A program made the translations under genes and the position numbers. Positions 45,737 through 56,144 of a DNA stretch of 64,000 nt are shown in pieces. Every line of letters begins with the position of its first letter. Position 1 is the stretch's first letter. Location: NCBI RefSeq assembly GCF_014489575.1, contig NZ_CP060789.1, positions 806,001 to 870,000 of the forward strand, written 5' to 3'. Source of the stretch: Tessaracoccus defluvii (GTDB lineage Bacteria > Actinomycetota > Actinomycetes > Propionibacteriales > Propionibacteriaceae). Below the pieces are notes generated by a model. That model ran no database searches, was not told the origin of the DNA, and worked only from the letters and a program-made list of their open reading frames with translations.

Positions 45737-47167
45737 ATGGACCAAATGACCACGTCACTGCGCTCCGTTCACATCGCATCCCTCGGGTGCGCCCGCAACG
45801 ATGTCGACTCCGAGGAACTCGCCGGCCGGCTCGAGGCCGGAGGGTTCGTCCTCGTCGACGACCCGGAGGCCGCGGAGACCGTCGTCGTCAACACGTGCGG
45901 CTTCGTGGAGCAGGCAAAGAAGGATTCGATCGACACGCTGCTCGCCGCCTCCGACCTGAAACAGGACGGCACCGTGCGGTCCGTCGTCGCGGTCGGTTGC
46001 ATGGCGGAGCGCTACGGCATCCAGCTGGCCGAGGAACTGCCGGAGGCGGACGCAGTCCTCGGGTTCGACGACTATGTGGACATCGCCGACCGGCTTCGCT
46101 CCATCCTCGACGGCACCAAGCACATCTCGCACGTGCCGCGTGACCGCCGCAAGCTGCTTCCTCTCAGCCCGCAGGCCAGGCCGGCAGCTGCCGGCGGTGT
46201 GGCCATCCCCGGCCACGCCCCGCTCCCCGCGGATCTCGCGCCCGCCACTGGGCCGCGCGCGATGCGCCGTCGGCTGGCGGGCGGTCCGTCCGCCTCGCTG
46301 AAGATCGCCTCGGGCTGCGACCGGCGCTGCGCCTTCTGCGCCATCCCCGCGTTCCGCGGCTCGTACCTGTCGCGTCCCCTCGACGACCTCGAGGCGGAGG
46401 CCCGCTGGCTGGTCGAGGACGGCGTCAAGGAACTCTTCCTCGTCTCCGAGAACACCTCCTCCTACGGCAAGGACCTCGGCTCCGACCACCGCCTCGAGAC
46501 GCTGCTGCGGCGGCTGTCGGGGATCGACGGCCTCGAGTGGATCCGCGTCTCGTATCTGCAGCCCGCCGAGATCCGGCCGTCCACCATCGACGCCATGCTC
46601 GCCACGGACAAGGTCGTTCCCTACTTCGACCTCAGCTTCCAGCACGCCGCCGGGCCGGTGCTGCGCAGGATGCGCCGCTTCGGCGACGCAGAGAGCTTCC
46701 TCGACCTGATCGGCCAGATCCGTGGCAGGGCGCCGCACGCCGGCATCCGCTCGAACGTCATCGCCGGTTTCCCGGGGGAGACCGAGGCCGATGTCGAGGT
46801 TCTGCGCCAGTTCATCATCGACGCCAACCTGGACGTCCTCGGCGTCTTCGGCTACTCCGACGAGGAAGGCACCGAGGGCGTCGGCCTGTCGGACCACCTT
46901 TCCGAGGACGAGATCGAGGAGCGCCGCGCCATGCTGGCCGACCTCGCCATCGACGTGTGCGAGGCGAGGGCCGCCGACCGGATCGGCGAGGACGTGACGG
47001 TGCTCGTCGAGTCGCTGGAGGACGGCGAGGTCGTCGGACGCGCCGCGCACCAGGCACCCGAGACCGACGGTGTCGTCACCCTCACCGGCCCCGGCCGGGT
47101 GGGGGACCTGATCGCGGCGCGCGTCGTCGACAGCGCCGGTATCGACCTGATCGCGGAGGCGAAGTGA
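45737..47167 (+). CDS. rimO: Ribosomal protein uS12 methylthiotransferase RimO
   Basis: Radical-SAM enzyme that methylthiolates Asp88 of S12. 476 residues; N-terminal cluster cysteines in ASLGCARND, NTCGFVEQAKKDS and AVGCMAERYG, radical-SAM triad in ASGCDRRCAFCAIPAFRG, and a C-terminal TRAM domain. A loop of about 40 residues, rich in Pro/Ala (LSPQARPAAAGGVAIPGHAP), precedes the radical-SAM motif. Start could also be the ATG at 45746. pgsA overlaps its stop. Confidence 0.95.
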   Translation: MDQMTTSLRSVHIASLGCARNDVDSEELAGRLEAGGFVLVDDPEAAETVVVNTCGFVEQAKKDSIDTLLAASDLKQDGTVRSVVAVGCMAERYGIQLAEELPEADAVLGFDDYVDIADRLRSILDGTKHISHVPRDRRKLLPLSPQARPAAAGGVAIPGHAPLPADLAPATGPRAMRRRLAGGPSASLKIASGCDRRCAFCAIPAFRGSYLSRPLDDLEAEARWLVEDGVKELFLVSENTSSYGKDLGSDHRLETLLRRLSGIDGLEWIRVSYLQPAEIRPSTIDAMLATDKVVPYFDLSFQHAAGPVLRRMRRFGDAESFLDLIGQIRGRAPHAGIRSNVIAGFPGETEADVEVLRQFIIDANLDVLGVFGYSDEEGTEGVGLSDHLSEDEIEERRAMLADLAIDVCEARAADRIGEDVTVLVESLEDGEVVGRAAHQAPETDGVVTLTGPGRVGDLIAARVVDSAGIDLIAEAK

Positions 47168-47772
47168 CGCAGACCCCACGCCGGGCCCAGCCCGACAGCA
47201 AGCCGAGCAACTGGAACGTGCCGAACGTCCTCACCGTGATCCGCATGATCATGGTGCCGATCTACGTCGTCCTGATGTTCGTCGGCCCCGAGGACTTCAC
47301 CTGGCGCCTCGCGGCGACCCTGGTCTTCGTCGTCGCCATGCTCACCGACCTTGCGGACGGCCACATCGCCCGCAAGTACAACCTGATCACCGACTTCGGC
47401 AAGATCTGGGACCCCATCGCCGACAAGGCGCTCACCGGCGCGGCGTTCATCACGCTGAGCATCCTGGGCGAGCTGCCCTGGTACTTCACCGTGGTCATCC
47501 TGCTGCGCGAGTGGGGCATCACCTGGGTGCGGGAGGCGCTGAAGAAGTACGGCACCGTGATGGCGGCCAACAAGGGCGGCAAGGCCAAGACGCTCACGCA
47601 GACCCTGGCGCTCATCCTCTTCAACCTGAACCTCGACTTCCTGCCGGCCCCGCTGCAGGTCGTGGCGTGGGTCCTCATGTGGGCGGCGCTGATCCTGACG
47701 GTCGTCACAGGGGTCGACTACCTGCGGCATGCCTGGCGGATCCGACGCGACGCCCTCGCCGCCCGCGACTGA
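47164..47772 (+). CDS. pgsA: CDP-diacylglycerol--glycerol-3-phosphate 3-phosphatidyltransferase
   Basis: Integral membrane enzyme of phosphatidylglycerol synthesis, 202 residues. The CDP-alcohol phosphotransferase signature reads DLADGHIARKYNLITDFGKI then WDPIAD (D-G-AR-G-D-D pattern with H for R-adjacent positions). GTG start overlaps the rimO stop (GTGA). Confidence 0.93.
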   Translation: MTQTPRRAQPDSKPSNWNVPNVLTVIRMIMVPIYVVLMFVGPEDFTWRLAATLVFVVAMLTDLADGHIARKYNLITDFGKIWDPIADKALTGAAFITLSILGELPWYFTVVILLREWGITWVREALKKYGTVMAANKGGKAKTLTQTLALILFNLNLDFLPAPLQVVAWVLMWAALILTVVTGVDYLRHAWRIRRDALAARD

Positions 47773-47806
47773 CGCCCACCGTCCCCAGACTCCGCAGGAG
47801 GAACCC

Positions 47807-48286
47807 ATGACGCTCGCCGTCGACGTGATCAAGAAGATGACGCAACGCTCCGTGACGCTCGCGACCTGCGAGTCGCTGACCGGTGGCGGGATCGGGGCTG
47901 CGCTCACCTCCGTGCCCGGCGCCTCCGCCGTCTATCGGGGCTCGCTGGTCACCTACGCCCGCGAACTGAAGAGCACGCTCGCCGGGGTCGATGAGGAGCT
48001 CATCGCCACCGAGGGCGTCGTCAACGAGCTGACCGCGCTGCAGATGGCTCGCGGCGCCCAGGCCCGCTGCGACGCCGACTGGGCCGTCGCCACCACGGGA
48101 GTGGCGGGGCCCACCGAGACCGACGGCGCCAGCGTCGGCACCGTCTGGTTCGCCGTGGTCGGGCCCCGCGTCGGCATGTCCGACGCGCCCACCTACACGG
48201 AGTTGAAGCAGTTCTCGGGCGACCGGGAGGCGATCAGGGAACAGGCCGTGGAGCATGCGTTCGCCATGCTGCTGCGGGTCCTGTGA
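47807..48286 (+). CDS. cinA: CinA C-terminal domain protein (nicotinamide-nucleotide amidohydrolase)
   Basis: 159-residue stand-alone CinA C-terminal domain with LATCESLTGGGIGAALTSVP, YRGSLVTYA and TTGVAGPTETDG. Homologues deamidate NMN (PncC), recycling it to the nicotinate nucleotide used by NadD. GGAGGAA precedes the ATG. The order rimO-pgsA-cinA-clgR is conserved in actinobacteria. Confidence 0.93.
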   Translation: MTLAVDVIKKMTQRSVTLATCESLTGGGIGAALTSVPGASAVYRGSLVTYARELKSTLAGVDEELIATEGVVNELTALQMARGAQARCDADWAVATTGVAGPTETDGASVGTVWFAVVGPRVGMSDAPTYTELKQFSGDREAIREQAVEHAFAMLLRVL

Positions 48287-48380
48287 AGTTGCCCTGAAAC
48301 GTCGGGAAGAAATCCGGTGCCTCCGGGGTTGCACCTGCTGACGGCGGGCAGCCAGCCCGCCACCAGCGAGGTAGGTAGCC

Positions 48381-48650
48381 GTGAAGACGATTCTGATTCG
48401 TAAGGTGATGGGCGAGACGCTGCGCGAGCTGCGGGTCAACGCCGGCATGACCCTGCGAGAGGTCTCCATGGCCAGCATGGTGTCCCTCGGCTATCTCTCG
48501 GAGATCGAACGCGGCCACAAGGAGGCCTCGAGCGAGGTGCTCTTCGCCGTCGCGTCCGCCCTCGGAGTCTCCCTGTCCGACCTCATGATCTCGACGAGCG
48601 GCAAGCTGCTCGCCCTCGAGGCGGAGCGGATGACCAGGCTGGCCGCCTGA
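48381..48650 (+). CDS. clgR: XRE-family regulator, ClgR-like
   Basis: 89-residue DNA-binding protein. [23 protein letters not shown] and [20 protein letters not shown], followed by [15 protein letters not shown]. Size and location downstream of cinA match ClgR, an activator of clp protease and stress genes. The first residues ([11 protein letters not shown]) agree with ClgR N-termini that begin at a GTG. Confidence 0.88.
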   Translation: MKTILIRKVMGETLRELRVNAGMTLREVSMASMVSLGYLSEIERGHKEASSEVLFAVASALGVSLSDLMISTSGKLLALEAERMTRLAA

Positions 48651-48677
48651 GCCGGCGTCCCCGCGGGACGTCAGACG

Positions 48678-49478
48678 TCAGAGGGCGTCCTGCGGCAGCG
48701 ACACCACGTGCACCTCGACCCCGAGGGCGCGGATGGCCTGCAGCGTCTCCTTGGGAGCTCCCGAGTCGGTGACGAGCACGTCGACGGAGGCCAGATCGCC
48801 CATCTTCGCCAGCGTGACGACGCCCAGCTTCGAGGAGTCGACCGCGATGATGACGCGCTGCGAGCGCTCCATCATGGCGCCGTTGGTCTTCGCCTCGATC
48901 TCGTCGTGCGTCGTCAGGCCGCCGCTGAGGCTCACGCCGTCGACCCCGACGATGGCCGTGCCGACGTTGACGTGCTTGAAGGTCTGCTCGGCCAGCGAGC
49001 CGACGAGTTCCAACGAACTGGCGCGCAGCACGCCTCCGGCGATCAGGACGCGCGCCTGCCCCTGCTCCGCGGCCTCGAGCCCGATGCTGATCGAGTTGGT
49101 GATGATCGTCAGGTCCTGCCGGTGCAGGGCGCGCAGCACCTCGGCGGTCGTGGTGCCGCCGGTCAGCCCGATGGCGTGGCGGCCGGGAGGGATGAGGGTG
49201 GCGACCTTCGCGGCGATCAACCGCTTCGCGGCCTGGTTGCGGCCGCCCCGGAGCCGGACCGGCAGTTCGTGGCCGCCGAGCGACGGACCTGCGCCGCCAT
49301 GCGTGCGTTCCAGCAGCCCCTGTTCCGCCAGGTGGGCGACGTCGCGGCGGATGGTGGCGGGCGAGGTACGCAACTCCTCCGCGAGAACGGCAAGGGGCAG
49401 GTGGCCGCGCTCATTGAGCAGCGCGAGCAGTGCTGCCAGGCGGGCCGAGCGCTTCTTGGAGGTGGGGAGCGAGGTCAT
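48678..49478 (-). CDS. DeoR-family transcriptional regulator
   Basis: 266-residue regulator: N-terminal HTH (LALLNERGHLPLAVLAEELR; TSPATIRRDVAHLAEQGLLE) and a DeoR sensor domain (IGLTGGTTTAEVLRAL; GVDGVSLSGGLTTHDEIEAK; ADSSKLG-like AVDSSKLGVV). The ATG at 49478 has GGAG upstream. No adjacent sugar operon, so its target is unknown. It interrupts the usual clgR-DUF3046-recA order on the opposite strand. Confidence 0.9.
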   Translation of the reverse strand: MTSLPTSKKRSARLAALLALLNERGHLPLAVLAEELRTSPATIRRDVAHLAEQGLLERTHGGAGPSLGGHELPVRLRGGRNQAAKRLIAAKVATLIPPGRHAIGLTGGTTTAEVLRALHRQDLTIITNSISIGLEAAEQGQARVLIAGGVLRASSLELVGSLAEQTFKHVNVGTAIVGVDGVSLSGGLTTHDEIEAKTNGAMMERSQRVIIAVDSSKLGVVTLAKMGDLASVDVLVTDSGAPKETLQAIRALGVEVHVVSLPQDAL

Positions 49479-49629
49479 CGGGGCTCCAGGTGGTGCGGCG
49501 GTGAACAGGATGTGGGGGCGAACGCTCACCAGCCTAGAACATCGGGCAGAACGCGCGACGCGCAATGTGTGAATGTGCAGGCGAATCTGATCGGATGAGC
49601 GGTCGTACCGCGGCGTGTACCGTAGCGCC

Positions 49630-49824
49630 ATGCGTGAGGTGGAGTTGTGGCAGCGGATGCACGCCGTGCTGCCCGGGGGGTACGCCGCGACCTGGGCCGA
49701 CCAGGTGGTGCTCGAGGACCTGGGAAGCCGCACCGTCCGCGACGCGCTGGCCGCAGGACTGCCGTGTAAACGGATCTGGCGGGCCGTCTGGGCGCAGCTG
49801 GAACTGCCTGCGACCCTGAGGTGA
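49630..49824 (+). CDS. DUF3046 protein
   Basis: 64-residue protein starting [20 protein letters not shown] and ending [22 protein letters not shown]3046 genes sit just upstream of recA in many actinobacteria; function unknown. The recA LexA box follows 27 bases after the stop. Confidence 0.9.
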   Translation: MREVELWQRMHAVLPGGYAATWADQVVLEDLGSRTVRDALAAGLPCKRIWRAVWAQLELPATLR

Positions 49825-49850
49825 CGACACGCCGACATCGGCGTCGCATT

Positions 49851-49864
49851 CGAACGAATGTTCG
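49851..49864. promoter_or_regulatory. LexA (SOS) box of recA
   Basis: CGAACGAATGTTCG, perfect CGAAC-N4-GTTCG, 124 bases before the recA start. Confidence 0.92.
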
Positions 49865-49987
49865 GTAGGCTGTGCGCAGATGTTCTCCACAGGCAGGCGG
49901 CCCGCGGCAAATTGTCGGCGCCGGTTCCTATGGTGGCAGCAACAAGGACTCGCCGGTCCAGAGGCCGGCCCTGAGGAAGGAACACTG

Positions 49988-51020
<1,033 letters not shown>

Positions 51021-51031
<11 letters not shown>

Positions 51032-51545
51032 GCCGACGACGCCGGACGGGCGGCCCACCCAGCTGGAGGTGGCCCGCAAGATCGCGCTCGACCTGCTGGC
51101 CGTGAGGGCCCGCTCCGAACACGAGTTGCGCCAGGCCATGGCCCGCCGCAACGTGCCCGCCGACATCGCCGACGAGCTGCTCTCCCGCTTCGTGGAGGTC
51201 GGCCTCATCGACGACGCGGCCTTCGCGGCGACGCTGGTCAGGTCACGCTCCGAGTTCAGCCACCGGGGGCGTGCCCGGATCCGGCAGGAGCTGCGCGAGA
51301 AGGGGGTCGACCGCGAGGTGGCCGAGGAGGTCCTCGCGGAGCTCGACCCGGCCGACGAACGTGCCGCGGCCCTCGAACTGGCCTACCGCAAGGTGCGGTC
51401 CATGGCCTCCCTCGAACGGCAGGTGGCCTACCGGCGACTCGCAGGCATGCTGGCGCGCCGGGGGTACGGGCCCGGCACCGTCTCGTCGGTCCTGGCCGAG
51501 GTTCTGGGAGACCCCGCTGTTGAGTTCTCCACAGCCGGGCAATAG
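51021..51545 (+). CDS. recX: Regulatory protein RecX
   Basis: 174-residue RecA modulator. Tandem three-helix repeats: [60 protein letters not shown] and [22 protein letters not shown] start lies inside the last codons of recA, giving an 11-base overlap and translational coupling. Confidence 0.93.
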
Positions 51546-51743
51546 GCTGCACCCAAGGTCCCGGACCCCGCATGAACCCCGGTCGAGAGCCTCGGCCACG
51601 CGAATCTGACATCAACGGCGGTAACTGACACCCCCGCCAGAATGCTTCTCCGCTCGAGTCCGAGCGGTGCTCCGCCATCGGCACAGTTGCGTGCCGGGCA
51701 TCGTGCGATCCGCCGACCGACCCGATCGACGTCTGGAGGCAGC

Positions 51744-53339
51744 ATGAACGAGTTTGGCTGGATCGCCGCAGGACTGCTCGCCGTCGGGGTGGTCGTTCTG
51801 GTCGTCCTCCTCCTCCGGACCCGGGCCACGCTGCGCCAGGACGCCGCCGTCATGCGGGAGGCAGCGCAGGAGGCGGCCGCCGCGCTGCGGGCCGACGCCG
51901 AGCGGCTCCTCGCCCAGGCGAAGGAGCGCTCCGATGAGGCCCTGGCTGACGTTGAGCGTCGCCGGGCCGACGTCGACCAGTCGCTGACATCGCAGCGGGC
52001 CCAGCTGCGGGAACAGCGCGCAGATCTGGAACGTCGCGAGACCAGGCTGCACGAGCGGGAAGACCGTGTCGTCGCCGACGCCGAGGGCGTCGAGGCGAAG
52101 GCGCAGCGGCTCGAGACCCAGCGCATCGACCTGCGGGCGCAGCGCCGCGCCGTCGTCGAGGAACACGAGCGCGTCTCCCAGGAACTGGAACAGGCCCGCA
52201 CCGAGCTCGAACGGGTGGCCGGGCTCGCCGTCTCCGATGCGAAGCACGAGGTCCTCGCGGAGGCGGAACGGCAGGCCAAGCTGAGCGCCACAGCCCTGGC
52301 GAGGGACATCGAGGCGACCGCGAAGCGCGAGGCGGATCGGCTCGCCCGCAGCATCGTCGTCACCGCCATCCAGCGCGTGGCCTCCGAACAGACGAGCGAG
52401 TCGGTCGTGAGCACGGTCGACCTGCCCAGTGACGACATGAAGGGCCGCATCATCGGCCGTGAAGGCCGCAACATCCGGGCCTTCGAACAGATCACCGGAG
52501 TCAACCTGCTGATCGACGACACGCCGGAGTCGGTGCTGCTCAGCAGCTTCGACCCCGTCCGTCGGGAGACGGCCAGGCTCACCCTGGTCGACCTCGTTGC
52601 CGACGGCCGCATCCACCCGGCCCGCATCGAGGAGGTGTTCGAACGGACCGGACGACGGATGAGTGAGCGCATCGAGCGGGCCGCGGAGGACGCGCTCGCT
52701 GAGGTCGGCATCGTCGACCTGCACCCGGACCTGATCCCCATCCTCGGGTCCCTGGCCTACCGCACGTCCTACGGCCAGAACGTGCTGCGGCACCTGGTCG
52801 AGTGCGCGCACCTGGCAGGGGTCATGGCCGCCGAGCTCGGCCTCGACGTCGCTGTCTGCAAGCGGGCGGCGTTCCTGCATGACATCGGCAAGGCGCTCAC
52901 CCACGAGATCGAGGGGCCACACGCGCTGATCGGCGCCGACCTCCTGCGCCGCTACGGCGAGCACGAGGACATCGTCCACGCCGTCGAGGCCCACCACAAC
53001 GAGATCGAGCCGCAGACGGTCGAGGCAGTCCTCACGCAGGCAGCCGACGCCATCTCCGGATCCAGGCCGGGCGCGCGACGCGAGTCGCTGGAGGCCTACG
53101 TGGAGCGGATGGAGAACCTCGAGTCCATCGCCACCTCGCACGAGGGCGTGCAGCGGGCCTATGCCATGCAGGCGGGGCGCGAGGTGCGGGTGATGGTGGC
53201 GCCGGACCAGGTCGACGACGCCGGGGCCCAGGCCCTGGCCCGGGACATCGCGAAGCAGGTGCAGTCCACGCTCAGCTACCCGGGCCAGATCCGGATCACC
53301 GTGGTGCGCGAGTCGCGCGCCACGGAGACCGCCCACTGA
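51744..53339 (+). CDS. rny: Ribonuclease Y
   Basis: Membrane-anchored endoribonuclease starting mRNA decay. 531 residues: N-terminal membrane helix (IAAGLLAVGVVVLVVLLL), long coiled coil to ~190, KH domain (DMKGRIIGREGRNIRAFE) and HD domain (AAFLHDIGKALTHE; VEAHHNEIEPQT). ATG with GGAGG upstream; the frame extends back without a site. Independently transcribed after a ~200-base gap. Confidence 0.95.
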   Translation: MNEFGWIAAGLLAVGVVVLVVLLLRTRATLRQDAAVMREAAQEAAAALRADAERLLAQAKERSDEALADVERRRADVDQSLTSQRAQLREQRADLERRETRLHEREDRVVADAEGVEAKAQRLETQRIDLRAQRRAVVEEHERVSQELEQARTELERVAGLAVSDAKHEVLAEAERQAKLSATALARDIEATAKREADRLARSIVVTAIQRVASEQTSESVVSTVDLPSDDMKGRIIGREGRNIRAFEQITGVNLLIDDTPESVLLSSFDPVRRETARLTLVDLVADGRIHPARIEEVFERTGRRMSERIERAAEDALAEVGIVDLHPDLIPILGSLAYRTSYGQNVLRHLVECAHLAGVMAAELGLDVAVCKRAAFLHDIGKALTHEIEGPHALIGADLLRRYGEHEDIVHAVEAHHNEIEPQTVEAVLTQAADAISGSRPGARRESLEAYVERMENLESIATSHEGVQRAYAMQAGREVRVMVAPDQVDDAGAQALARDIAKQVQSTLSYPGQIRITVVRESRATETAH

Positions 53340-53343
53340 CCGG

Positions 53344-54222
53344 TCAGTCGACCCGGATTCCCCAGACCGACAGCGTCTCCTCGCCGGGCTCGAGGACGAT
53401 GACCCCGTCGGAGGTGGGGCCCTCGTTGAAGGCGTCCGGGCCACAGGTCATGGGCTCGATCGCCATCGCGTCGCGCGTCGGGTTCGTGTAGATCTGGCCC
53501 CACGGCTGCGTGTCGTCCGCCCAGAACACGACGCGGCGTTCGTCGGTCTCCAACGCCACCTCCCAGCTGCCCTCCGGCGCGTACAGGGCCGTGTCGAACT
53601 CGGTGTCCGCCACTGCGCGGGGGGTGCGGAAGTCGTGCTCGGCGGTCACCGGAACCAGGGCGATCGGGAGCAGCCGCTCCGGGTCCACCTGCAGCTCCTG
53701 CGTGAACCGGTGCGAGAGCCTGGCGGTCGCCAGGTCGGCGGCCACGTACGGGTGGGCGCCGTAGCCGTACGGGGCGCGGGTGGCGCCGATGTTGCGGGCC
53801 CGGACCGTCACGGTGAGCCCCGCATCGTCGACGCGGTGACCGATCTCCACCTCCAGGACGGCGTCCCAGCCCTGCTGCGCGAAGATGACGCCGGCCAGCA
53901 CGACCTCGTCTGCAGTGTGGCTGACAAGGCGCCAGCCGACCCCCTCACCCAGCCCGTGCAGCGCGCAGTTGCGGGGCACCTCGGTGATCGGCAGCTGGTG
54001 GTCCACACCGTCGAAGCTGTAGCGCCCGTCGCGGATCCGGTTCGGCCACGGAACCAGCTGGCGGCCCATCGACCCACGGGGCGCCTCGTGCTCGGCGAAG
54101 GTGTACAGCACCTCGGTGCCGTCGACGGTGAGGCTGCGCAGCGTCGCGCCGACCTCGGTCACGACGACGCCGTAGCGGCCGTGCGAAATGGGGTACTGCT
54201 GTCCGGTGGGGAGTGCTGTCAT
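53344..54222 (-). CDS. Aldose 1-epimerase family protein
   Basis: 292-residue galactose-mutarotase fold enzyme. Recognisable are GATLRSLTVDGTEVLYTFAE, LVPWPNRIRDGRYSFDG, NCALHGLGEGVGWRLV (active-site His) and GYGAHPYV (second His). Faces rny tail to tail; no sugar operon nearby. Confidence 0.9.
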   Translation of the reverse strand: MTALPTGQQYPISHGRYGVVVTEVGATLRSLTVDGTEVLYTFAEHEAPRGSMGRQLVPWPNRIRDGRYSFDGVDHQLPITEVPRNCALHGLGEGVGWRLVSHTADEVVLAGVIFAQQGWDAVLEVEIGHRVDDAGLTVTVRARNIGATRAPYGYGAHPYVAADLATARLSHRFTQELQVDPERLLPIALVPVTAEHDFRTPRAVADTEFDTALYAPEGSWEVALETDERRVVFWADDTQPWGQIYTNPTRDAMAIEPMTCGPDAFNEGPTSDGVIVLEPGEETLSVWGIRVD

Positions 54223-54285
54223 GGCGGCAGCCTAGCCGTCGGCCGGTTGGGCACTCCAGGGGGCGGGAACTAGCATGGACGCGCT

Positions 54286-55781
54286 ATGACTGACCAGCGC
54301 ACGTACCACGTCATCACCTACGGGTGCCAGATGAACGTCCACGACTCCGAGCGGATCAGCGGCCTCCTCGAAGAGGCCGGGCTGACGCGGGTCGACGAGG
54401 GACGCAGCGCCGAGCTCGGGGCGGGCGCGGACGTCGTCGTCTTCAACACGTGCGCCGTGCGGGAGAACGCCGACAACCGGCTGTACGGCAACCTCGGTCA
54501 CATGGCGAGGATCAAGGCCGACCACCCGGGCCTGCAGATCGCCGTCGGCGGCTGCATGGCGCAGAAGGACCGCGACCTCATCGTCCGCAAGGCCCCCTGG
54601 GTCGACGTCGTCTTCGGCACGCACAATGTCGGCTCGCTGCCGACGCTGCTGGAGCGCGCCCGTGTCGAGCGGGAGGCCCAGGTGGAGATCAAGGAGGCGC
54701 TCGAGACCTTCCCCAGCAACCTGCCCAGCAGGCGGGAGTCGCCGTACTCGGCGTGGGTGTCGGTCAGCGTCGGCTGCAACAACACCTGCACGTTCTGCAT
54801 CGTGCCCGCGCTGCGCGGGAAGGAGGCCGACCGGCGCCCCGGCGACATCCTGGCCGAGATCCGCATGCTGGTGGACCAGGGGTCCAGGAGATCACGCTGC
54901 TGGGACAGAACGTCAACGCGTATGGCGTGGAGTTCGGCGACCGGCAGGCTTTCGCGAAGCTGCTCCGCGCCTGTGGCGACGTCGAGGGGCTGGAGCGGGT
55001 GCGGTTCACCTCGCCCCACCCCAAGGACTTCACTGACGACGTGATCGAGGCGATGGCGGCGACACCCAACGTGATGCCGCAACTGCACATGCCGCTGCAG
55101 TCGGGCTCCGACGACGTGCTGCGCCGCATGCGTCGCTCCTACCGGTCGGAGCGTTTCCTGGGGATCCTCGACCGGGTCCGGGCCGCCATGCCGGAGGCTG
55201 CCATCACGACCGACATCATCGTCGGCTTTCCGGGGGAGACGGAGGCCGACTTCCAGGCGACGATGGACGTCGTGCGCCGGGCCCGCTTCTCCGCCGCGTT
55301 CACCTTCCAGTACTCGATCCGCCCGGGAACGCCCGCCGCGACCATGGACGACCAGGTACCCAAGGCCGTCGTCCAGGAGCGCTACGAGCGGCTGGTCGAC
55401 CTGGTCAATGAGACCTCGTGGGAGGAGAACAAGCGGTTCGTCGGGCGCGACGTCGAGGTCATGTTCGCCACCGGTGAGGGGCGGAAGGACGCGGAGACGC
55501 ACAGGATGAGCGGCCGGGCCAGGGACAACAGGCTCGTGCACGTCGCCGTCCCGGAGGATCCGGCGCTGCGACCCCGCCCGGGCGACGTGGCGACGGTGCG
55601 CATCACGCACGCCGCACCGCACCACCTCAACTCCGACCTGCTACCCACCGGGCTGCGCCGCACCCGCGGAGGCGACGCCTGGGAGGGCACCGTCAGCGCA
55701 CCGAAGCCGACGGGGGTCGGGCTCGGGATGCCTGCGGTCGGGACACCCGAGCCGCTGCCGCCGGCGCCCGCCTGCGGCTGA
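54286..55781 (+). CDS. miaB: tRNA-2-methylthio-N6-dimethylallyladenosine synthase MiaB (frameshifted)
   Basis: Radical-SAM methylthiotransferase acting on i6A37 of tRNA; MiaA, encoded just downstream, makes its substrate. N-terminal cysteines in [22 protein letters not shown] and [10 protein letters not shown]; radical-SAM triad [18 protein letters not shown]. The frame breaks at the G run 54879-54882 (VDQG); one more G gives [15 protein letters not shown], and the remainder ([32 protein letters not shown]) is intact. Likely sequencing error. Confidence 0.95.
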
Positions 55782-55785
55782 GCGA

Positions 55786-55824
55786 ACGACGAACGGGGCC
55801 CCGGAAGGGGGCCCCGTTCGTCGT
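55786..55824. terminator. Bidirectional terminator between miaB and the antitoxin-like gene
   Basis: ACGACGAACGGGGCCCC pairs with GGGGCCCCGTTCGTCGT (17 bp) around GGAAG. It starts 4 bases after the miaB stop and lies 13 bases from the stop of the convergent gene. Confidence 0.85.
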
Positions 55825-55836
55825 GGCTATCGGCGC

Positions 55837-56019
55837 TCAGGCCTGGTCGCCGGTGATCTTGTCGAGCTGCTCGTTGGCGATCTTCTGCGCCTGATCGACC
55901 TGTCCGGCGTACTTGCCGCCGGTCTTCTCGTCGACGAGGTCGCCCACTGCCTCGATGCCCTGCTCGATCTTGTCCTCGTGCTCCTTGGCGAGATCGCCGA
56001 TGCTGTCGAAGAGTCCCAT
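55837..56019 (-). CDS. Small antitoxin-like protein (MT0933-type)
   Basis: 60 residues: MGLFDSIGDLAKEHEDKIEQ, then GIEAVGDLVDEKTGGKYAGQ and VDQAQKIANEQLDKITGDQA. This matches the short charged helical MT0933/Rv0909-type family annotated as antitoxins. No toxin gene is adjacent, so a toxin-antitoxin role is doubtful here; it may be a stress protein. Preceded by AGGAGCAAGGT-type purine-rich leader. Confidence 0.8.
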   Translation of the reverse strand: MGLFDSIGDLAKEHEDKIEQGIEAVGDLVDEKTGGKYAGQVDQAQKIANEQLDKITGDQA

Positions 56020-56144
56020 ACCTTGCTCCTTGTCTGATGGTGGCCGGCCGCGTGTGCCGCTGCACACATGATGCCGGCCGCGGTCCGCCGCGCGCAGGTT
56101 TTCCGGGGCATCTGCGACGCGATCCGAACTGGCACACTGGGCGC

